From Methylobacterium brachythecii (GTDB taxonomy: Bacteria > Pseudomonadota > Alphaproteobacteria > Rhizobiales > Beijerinckiaceae), in contig NZ_JACIDN010000008.1 in assembly GCF_014196345.1 (NCBI RefSeq), forward strand, positions 124,001-188,000: 64,000 bases of DNA. The letters run 5' to 3'. The first letter of the stretch is position 1. Every line of letters starts with the position of its first letter. The notes beneath the pieces were generated by a model, which was not told the DNA's origin, did no database searches, and saw only the letters and a program-made list of their open reading frames with translations. A program made the position numbers and the translations under genes. Below, piece after piece: positions 59,003 to 64,000 of this stretch.

Positions 59003-60025
59003 ATGGCCGAGACGATGACGCGGCTCGCCTCCGGCGACCTGCAGACGCGGCTGCCCGCGCTGACGCGCCGGGATGAGATCGGCTCGATCGCCCGCGCCAT
59101 CGGCGTCTTCCACGCCAAGCTCGTCGAGAACCGCGAGCTCGTGGGCGAACAACAGGCCACCCGCGAACGCAGCGAAGCCGAACGGCGCAGCGCCATCCTT
59201 CAGCTCGCCGATCAGCTCGAAGACGAGATCGGGCGAGCCGCGCGGGATCTCTCGAGCGCCGCCGACGCCATGAGCGAGACCGCCGGCACCGTCTCCCATG
59301 TCGTCGACGAGACCCGCAGTCGCGCCTTCACCGTCGCCGCCGCCTCCGAGCAGGCCTCGATCAACGTCCGCATGGTCGCCTCGGCGGCGGAAGAACTCAC
59401 GGCGTCCCTCAGCGAGATCAGCGCACAGGTCGTCCGCTCCACCGATATCGCCCGGCATGCCGCCTCCGACGTTGCCCGGACCGACGAGACCGTCCGAGCG
59501 CTCGAAGCCGCAGCCTCACGGATCGGCGACGTCGTCGGCCTGATCGCGAGCATCGCGGGGCAGACCAATCTGCTCGCTCTCAACGCCACGATCGAGGCGG
59601 CCCGCGCCGGAGAAGCGGGCCGCGGCTTTGCCGTCGTCGCCGGAGAGGTGAAGGCACTCGCCGCTCAGACCGCGAAGGCGACCGACGAGATCCGCTCGCA
59701 GATCGATGGCGTCCGCGACGTGGCCGGTCGAACCGTGCACGGATTGGCCGAGATCGGCGCGACCGTCCGCGAGATGGACGCCATCGCCTCCTCCATCGCG
59801 GCGACCGTCGAACAGCAGCGCGCGGCCACGCAGGAAATCGCGGCCAACGTTCTCGAAGCCGCACACGGCACGGAGGACGTGACGCAGACGATCACGGTCG
59901 TCGGTCAGGATGCGGAACGCGCGGCCGGAGCCGCCCAGGACGCCCTCGGCGTCGCGCGGCGCGTCGCCGGCCAGTCAAGCGAACTCGAGACGATCGTCGG
60001 CCGCTTCCTTGCACAGGTTCGGTAA
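59003..60025 (+). CDS. Chemoreceptor C-terminal half (HAMP and signalling domain)
   Basis: Second half of the interrupted chemoreceptor, in the same frame, restarting at an ATG 33 bp after the TAG. HAMP is MAETMTRLASGDLQTRLPAL with RDEIGSIARAIGVF. The cytoplasmic hairpin tip AGQTNLLALNATIEAARAGE continues GRGFAVVAGEVKALAAQTAKA, the CheA/CheW-binding region. Without the TM part it would be soluble and, if expressed, could act constitutively or not at all. TAG differs by one base from TTG, TGG or CAG codons that would fit here. Confidence 0.88.
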   Translation: MAETMTRLASGDLQTRLPALTRRDEIGSIARAIGVFHAKLVENRELVGEQQATRERSEAERRSAILQLADQLEDEIGRAARDLSSAADAMSETAGTVSHVVDETRSRAFTVAAASEQASINVRMVASAAEELTASLSEISAQVVRSTDIARHAASDVARTDETVRALEAAASRIGDVVGLIASIAGQTNLLALNATIEAARAGEAGRGFAVVAGEVKALAAQTAKATDEIRSQIDGVRDVAGRTVHGLAEIGATVREMDAIASSIAATVEQQRAATQEIAANVLEAAHGTEDVTQTITVVGQDAERAAGAAQDALGVARRVAGQSSELETIVGRFLAQVR

Positions 60026-60028
60026 GGC

Positions 60029-60706
60029 TCAGCCCTGCCGCTGCGCCTGCGTCACCGCCACGTGGATCAACTCGGCCAGGGTGCGCACGCCGAGCTTCTG
60101 GCGCATTTGCGAGCAGGCATTGGTGACGGTCTTGTAGCTGACCGACAATTCCGAGGCGATCGTGCCGTAGGACTTGCCCTGAGCCAGGCGCGACAGGATC
60201 TGCTGCTCACGCGGCGTCAGCTGCGTCTCCGGCGTGCGGCGCGGATCGGCCCTGAGCATCGCCACTTCGGTAGCGAGCCGGCGGTCGAGATAGACCTCAC
60301 CGATGCGCACCGATTCGAAGGCCTGGAACAGCTCGTTCGAGGCGTGGTCCTTCAGCACGTAGCCGAGCGCCCCGGCTTCCAAAGCCCGCGAGACGATGAC
60401 CGGATCGTTGTGCATCGAGAAGACCAGGATGCGCGTGCTCGGCTCGACGGCTCGCATGCGCCGGATCAGGCCGAGCCCTGCGAGGCCGTTGCCCTGGAAG
60501 GTCAGGTCGCAGATCACCACCGGCGGTCGTAGCCGGAAGAAGGCGCGATAGCCCGAGACGACGCCGGTCGCCTCGGCGACGGTCTCGATACCGGCATCCT
60601 CCAGCACGCGCCGGCATCCTTGCAGCACGATCGGATGGTCGTCGATGACAAGCACCGGAAGGACGGCGCGGCTACGGCTCGGGTCGGGACGGGTCAGGGC
60701 GTTCAT
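60029..60706 (-). CDS. LuxR-family response regulator (MoxX-like)
   Basis: A 225-residue regulator. The receiver domain has Asp22-Asp23 (VIDDHP), phospho-acceptor Asp67 (ICDLTF) and Lys119. The NarL-type helix-turn-helix covers about 163-225 (LTPREQQILSRLAQGKSYGT, IASELSVSYKTVTNACSQMR). The ATG at 60706 lies 13 bp after the kinase stop, so the two are co-transcribed. Paired with a MoxY-like kinase it resembles the MoxXY system that controls methanol oxidation in Paracoccus; whether that is its role here is inference. Confidence 0.88.
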   Translation of the reverse strand: MNALTRPDPSRSRAVLPVLVIDDHPIVLQGCRRVLEDAGIETVAEATGVVSGYRAFFRLRPPVVICDLTFQGNGLAGLGLIRRMRAVEPSTRILVFSMHNDPVIVSRALEAGALGYVLKDHASNELFQAFESVRIGEVYLDRRLATEVAMLRADPRRTPETQLTPREQQILSRLAQGKSYGTIASELSVSYKTVTNACSQMRQKLGVRTLAELIHVAVTQAQRQG

Positions 60707-60719
60707 GATGCTGGCGCGT

Positions 60720-62201
60720 TCAGGACGAGGGCGGGGCTGGCGGATGCTCGGACCGGACATCCTCGGCTACCTCGGGCTCGATGGGGATGACAATCCGCAC
60801 AACCGCTCCGGGAGCCGCATTGTCAAGCGCGAAGGTGCCGTCGAGGGCCTCGACGCGCTCGCGCATCCCGGACAGTCCGAGCCCGGTGCCGTGTCCGGGC
60901 GTCAGTCCGGCACCGTCGTCGCGGATCTCGACATGCAGGGTCGCGGCGCTTCGACCCGGTTCCCGGCTCTCGCGAGCCTGCGCCGAGACCCGAGTCGCGC
61001 TCCCGTGGCGCACGGCGTTGGTCATGCTTTCCTGGATGCAGCGGAACACGGTGAGGTCGACGAGATCGCTGTAGCCCCGGGCCAGCCCGTCGAAACGGCC
61101 CTCGAACACCGTGCCGGGATGCCGGCGCCCGAAATCAGCGAGCAGGAGGTAGAGGCAGTCGGCCAGCGGCACCTGACCGAGCGCATGCGGGCGAAGCCGG
61201 TTCAGCAATTCGCGGTTGCGCGCCTGGACCTGACCGACGATGCCACCGATCTCGGCCGCGCGCGACGCGAGCTTGCCTCGGTCCGGGGCGCTCTCGCCTT
61301 CCGCGATCCGTGCGACGGAAGCCGCGTTCGCCTCAAGCGCGAACAGGCACGGACCGAACTCGTCGTGCAGTTCCAGCGCGATGCGCCGTCCCTCGTCGTC
61401 CTGCGCCGTCAGCAATTGCCGGTTGAGGCGGCCGTTGGCGTCGCGAGCCTCGCTGAGGGCTCCGGCCACGCTGTTGAAACGCTCGGCGATCACCGCGAGC
61501 TCGCGCGAGGCGGGCGGGTCGAGATGGGCGGTGTAATCGTGGCGCTCCAGCCGGGTCAGGCCGTCGGCGAGGCGTTCGAGGGGCTTCAGCACGCGACCGA
61601 AGGCGATGGTGAGCGCGGCGAGCACCGCGAGGTTGAGGATCAGGCTCGCCAGCGAGAGCGAGACGGCATAGCCCCAGACCTCGTCGATCTCATCCAATGG
61701 CTCCGCGGTGACCACCGCCTTGCCGATCGGATTGCCGTTCACGACGATCGGCAATTCGTGCTGCTCGGGTGGAGGCGCGATCAACGCCACGAACCAGGCC
61801 GGCGCGGTGTGGTCGTCGCGCCGCAGGTTTGGCAGCACGAAGCCGATGCGCTCGCCTTGCGCGTCGAACACCGCGACACGCACGTGCCGCAGGGTCTGGA
61901 AGCGTAGATCGAGAGTGTGGAGCAGGGTCTCCGGCGACGGGTTGCGCGCCATGCGGATGGTGTCGGCGACGAGCGGCTCGACGGTCGCCCGCGTCGCGTT
62001 CATCTCCACTTTCACGGCGGAGCGCGCGTTCAGCACCATCACCGCGCAGCAGACGATCGCGGCGATCAGATCGATGGCGAGCACCACGACCACGAGCCGC
62101 GTGCGCGTCGGCAGGCTCGCCCAGATCGAAGCGCGGCGGTGCATCGCATCCCGCTCCGTGGCCCGCAGCTCGAACTCCGCGCTCTTCGGCATCATGTTCA
62201 T
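60720..62201 (-). CDS. Sensor histidine kinase, MoxY/LapD-N type
   Basis: A 493-residue membrane kinase. TM1 is near residues 37-55 (LVVVVLAIDLIAAIVCCAVM), followed by a periplasmic domain of about 120 residues that fits the LapD/MoxY N-terminal family. TM2 lies near 180-200, then HAMP, then a HisKA_3 box with His279 in RRIALELHDEFGPCL. The ATPase part has NAVRHG, DDGAGL and GTGLGLSGMRERVE. This is the NarX/UhpB-like kinase class. The start is uncertain: an ATG at 62144 has GGAG upstream, while coding-like codon use begins near 62201. It is co-transcribed with the LuxR-type regulator. Confidence 0.85.
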   Translation of the reverse strand: MNMMPKSAEFELRATERDAMHRRASIWASLPTRTRLVVVVLAIDLIAAIVCCAVMVLNARSAVKVEMNATRATVEPLVADTIRMARNPSPETLLHTLDLRFQTLRHVRVAVFDAQGERIGFVLPNLRRDDHTAPAWFVALIAPPPEQHELPIVVNGNPIGKAVVTAEPLDEIDEVWGYAVSLSLASLILNLAVLAALTIAFGRVLKPLERLADGLTRLERHDYTAHLDPPASRELAVIAERFNSVAGALSEARDANGRLNRQLLTAQDDEGRRIALELHDEFGPCLFALEANAASVARIAEGESAPDRGKLASRAAEIGGIVGQVQARNRELLNRLRPHALGQVPLADCLYLLLADFGRRHPGTVFEGRFDGLARGYSDLVDLTVFRCIQESMTNAVRHGSATRVSAQARESREPGRSAATLHVEIRDDGAGLTPGHGTGLGLSGMRERVEALDGTFALDNAAPGAVVRIVIPIEPEVAEDVRSEHPPAPPSS

Positions 62202-62654
62202 CGGCGCGGCAATTAGATGGTCGTCCCGTCCATCCGCGCAGACCAGCCGCTCGGGATTTTTCGGCAATAGATCATCGAATAAGTCACTCGAACTTTTGCT
62301 GTTTCCGCTCCTTCTGCAACCTCGCCGATCATTTGGGGGATGTCTATGTCGTGGGTCGCCCGCACGCACTAATGATTCTCTTAAAATCACCCGCGAGGCG
62401 GTCGGGCCGGCCATCGGCATCGAGACCGGCACGGAGTCGAGGCCGGCACTCTGCACGCTGCCGAGAGTCTCGCTGCGCCCCATCTCGGGATCACCCAAGT
62501 GCTGGCCGGTGACCCTTCCTTAATTGTGACGGCCTAGATCAGTTTTTGTGTAAATGCTGAGCCGCGACGACTTCGCTCGGCGCTTCAGACATCTTGTAGC
62601 CGCAATGTCGGGGTCGGGTCGTTGCCATCATACAACGTTCGAGAGTCCGATCTG
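62202..62654. other. Intergenic region between the kinase and the downstream membrane protein
   Basis: About 450 bp between divergent genes. It is AT-rich around 62260-62400 (GATTCTCTTAAAATCACC). The kinase frame stays open through part of it, but codon quality there is poor. No other gene is seen. Confidence 0.45.
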
Positions 62655-63563
62655 ATGACGGTGAACATCGATCCGTCCGAGGTCCGAGCCGGCACCTCCG
62701 CCAAGCCGACCACCAGCATGCCGGCCACCGCCAAGGGCCGGCTTCGACTTCCGCTACGCACGATCCTGATCGGCGGCATCGGCGGCATCGGACTGGTCGC
62801 CTTCACCGCCGGGGCCTTCTCGTTCTTCTCGACGCTCGCCGATCCGCGCACTCGCCTGCCGAAGCCGATGCAGGCGGCGGCCTCCATGCCCGACCTGAAG
62901 GACGGGTTGCCGGCACTGGTCGACGACGCCGGCCGGACAAAGGCGACGACCTTCAATCTGCCGCGCCCGCAGGCGACGGAGCCTGCCGAGCAATCGCAGC
63001 CGCCCGTCCAGCAGGCCGGCGTCGCGCCCCCCGTTAGCGAACCGGCGCCCGCGCCGGCCGCCAAGACGGAGGCCGTCGCCAGCGCCGCGACCTTCGACCC
63101 GCAGGCGCCGGCGCTTCGCACCGGACCGAACCCGCCTCAGATCCAGAACGCGGCGACGGTTCCCGCCGCACGGACGGCCGCGATCGTCGCGCCGCCGGCC
63201 CGTGCCGTCGCCACCATCGCACCGGCTCGCACCGAGACGGTGAAGGCAAAGCCCGTGCAGGCCGCTGCCATCGCGGCCCCGAGCCGCGAGCTGGACGCGC
63301 AGTCCGAGCCGACATCCACCGCGACCGTGACGGCCCCTCCCCCCGCGCAGCCGGCGCATAAGCCTGTCGCCGCCAAGCCTGCGGTGCAGAAGGCCGCCGC
63401 GCGCAAGGCCACTGCGAAAACCGCCTCGGCCGAGCCGGACGAACCTGCCGTGGCGACGCCTGCTGCCGCGAGCAGCGACGATTCCGATATTCCGGGCGCC
63501 CGTCAGTTCCGTGCCGGCGTCAAGGCGATCACCGGTATCTTTGGCGACAACAAGGAAGACTGA
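62655..63563 (+). CDS. Membrane-anchored Ala/Pro-rich hypothetical protein
   Basis: A 302-residue protein. A cytoplasmic N-terminus of about 38 residues precedes one transmembrane helix (ILIGGIGGIGLVAFTAGAFS). A long periplasmic region of Ala, Pro, Thr and Lys (APAPAAKTEAVASAATF, AHKPVAAKPAVQKAAARKAT) ends in DIPGARQFRAGVKAITGIFG. Such proteins may span the periplasm or bind the wall; no domain is recognisable. The ATG at 62655 starts a compact N-terminus. Confidence 0.65.
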   Translation: MTVNIDPSEVRAGTSAKPTTSMPATAKGRLRLPLRTILIGGIGGIGLVAFTAGAFSFFSTLADPRTRLPKPMQAAASMPDLKDGLPALVDDAGRTKATTFNLPRPQATEPAEQSQPPVQQAGVAPPVSEPAPAPAAKTEAVASAATFDPQAPALRTGPNPPQIQNAATVPAARTAAIVAPPARAVATIAPARTETVKAKPVQAAAIAAPSRELDAQSEPTSTATVTAPPPAQPAHKPVAAKPAVQKAAARKATAKTASAEPDEPAVATPAAASSDDSDIPGARQFRAGVKAITGIFGDNKED

Positions 63564-63597
63564 GCCGGCCCTGACGGCTCAGTCTCACCGGACGCGC

Positions 63598-64000
63598 TCA
63601 GCCGTGCTGGCGCTTCGGTTTTCCGACCTCGCGGCGGTGCTTGCTGGCACGAGGACTTTGCTTCTTCGGCGGCGGAGCCCCCTCGCCCGCCAATCTCTCA
63701 ATGGCGACGTCGGGCGAACCGCGCTCGAAGGCGGCCGCGAAGTCGGCAGCGGCCGTGCCGCGGATTTCGAACTTGGTCTCGCGCTCGAAGATCCGGATCG
63801 CGCCGATGTCACCGCGCCCGATCTTGCCGCGACGGGTCAGCATCGGCAGCAGCCGGCGCGGATCGGCGGAGTCCCGGCGGCCGAGATTAAGCCGGAACCA
63901 GACCGAGGGGCCGTCGTCGCCGACGCGGGGCGCACCGACCGGCACGGCGCCACGCTCGTCCGCGGCGGCCTTGCGCTGGCTCTGGCGTGACTCCGTGGAA
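63598..64000 (-). CDS. DEAD-box RNA helicase, C-terminal DbpA-type RNA-binding domain (partial)
   Basis: The frame is open to the right edge and the gene begins beyond the window. The visible 133 residues hold the DbpA RNA-binding domain: SVWFRLNLGRRDSADPRRLL, MLTRRGKIGRGDIGAIRIFE, then RETKFEIRGTAAADFAAAF. A basic Lys/Arg tail (PPPKKQSPRASKHRREVGKP) follows. Such domains target DeaD/DbpA helicases to structured RNA in ribosome assembly or cold response. The helicase core itself cannot be seen. Confidence 0.85.
   Translation of the reverse strand, partial: STESRQSQRKAAADERGAVPVGAPRVGDDGPSVWFRLNLGRRDSADPRRLLPMLTRRGKIGRGDIGAIRIFERETKFEIRGTAAADFAAAFERGSPDVAIERLAGEGAPPPKKQSPRASKHRREVGKPKRQHG

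Noticed and set aside
1..64000. CRISPR arrays, tRNA or rRNA genes, insertion sequences, prophage genes
   Set aside because: I looked for regularly spaced repeats, tRNA-like cloverleaf ends, transposase or integrase motifs and phage structural genes and saw none.

Overview
The window is high-GC bacterial DNA, roughly two-thirds G+C, packed with genes on both strands. Gene content points to an alphaproteobacterium of the Hyphomicrobiales, most likely Methylobacteriaceae. The supporting signs are the FabA/FabB/FabI set, Bfd plus bacterioferritin, a TadE/TadE/TadG cluster, DUF6481 and DUF2934 proteins, a MoxY/MoxX-like two-component pair, CtrA-type promoter boxes and Rhizobiales-type palindromic repeats. 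The genus is an inference. I saw no rRNA, tRNA, CRISPR array, insertion sequence or prophage.

0-16 kb: the C-terminal part of a mercaptopyruvate sulfurtransferase is followed by a ZnuD-like TonB receptor behind AT-rich palindromes that resemble Zur boxes. A 57-codon metallothionein gene converges on the receptor. Next come a DUF6481 protein, cspA, and the tamA-tamB outer-membrane assembly pair. Then follows a series of small genes: a DUF3291-like protein, a peptide-deformylase-like protein lacking two metal ligands, several short secreted Cys-containing proteins, and a DUF2934 protein.

16-30 kb: hisS; a tesA-thpR operon (thpR frameshifted) divergent from a ybbA-ybbP-type ABC system; a Bax-inhibitor-1 protein; an M48 membrane protease; and the rplU-rpmA-GNAT-hypothetical-obgE operon.

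30-44 kb: a tadE-tadE-tadG cluster, a HerA-like ATPase, an OlsB-like acyltransferase, an MFS transporter, a 42-residue peptide with an internal repeat, a patatin lipoprotein, an HhH protein, a DUF3016-metallophosphoesterase group, and an unusual membrane protein that joins a class III nucleotide cyclase to a periplasmic membrane-fusion-protein-like region.

44-64 kb: fabA-fabB-fabI for unsaturated fatty acid synthesis and the enoyl-ACP reductase step; an LprI-like protein; an Amt ammonium transporter; an HD-GYP regulator; dut; a frameshifted cupin; DUF429, Nudix and carbonic anhydrase genes; a universal stress protein; the bfd-bfr iron-storage pair; ruvB; a chemoreceptor gene split by an in-frame TAG; a LuxR-type regulator/MoxY-like kinase operon; and the C-terminal end of a DbpA-type RNA helicase running off the window.

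Three genes are broken by single-base events: thpR, the cupin and the chemoreceptor. Three CtrA-box-like sites sit 40-50 bp upstream of small genes between 14.9 and 18.0 kb. The most unusual protein is the cyclase/membrane-fusion hybrid at 42458-43957.
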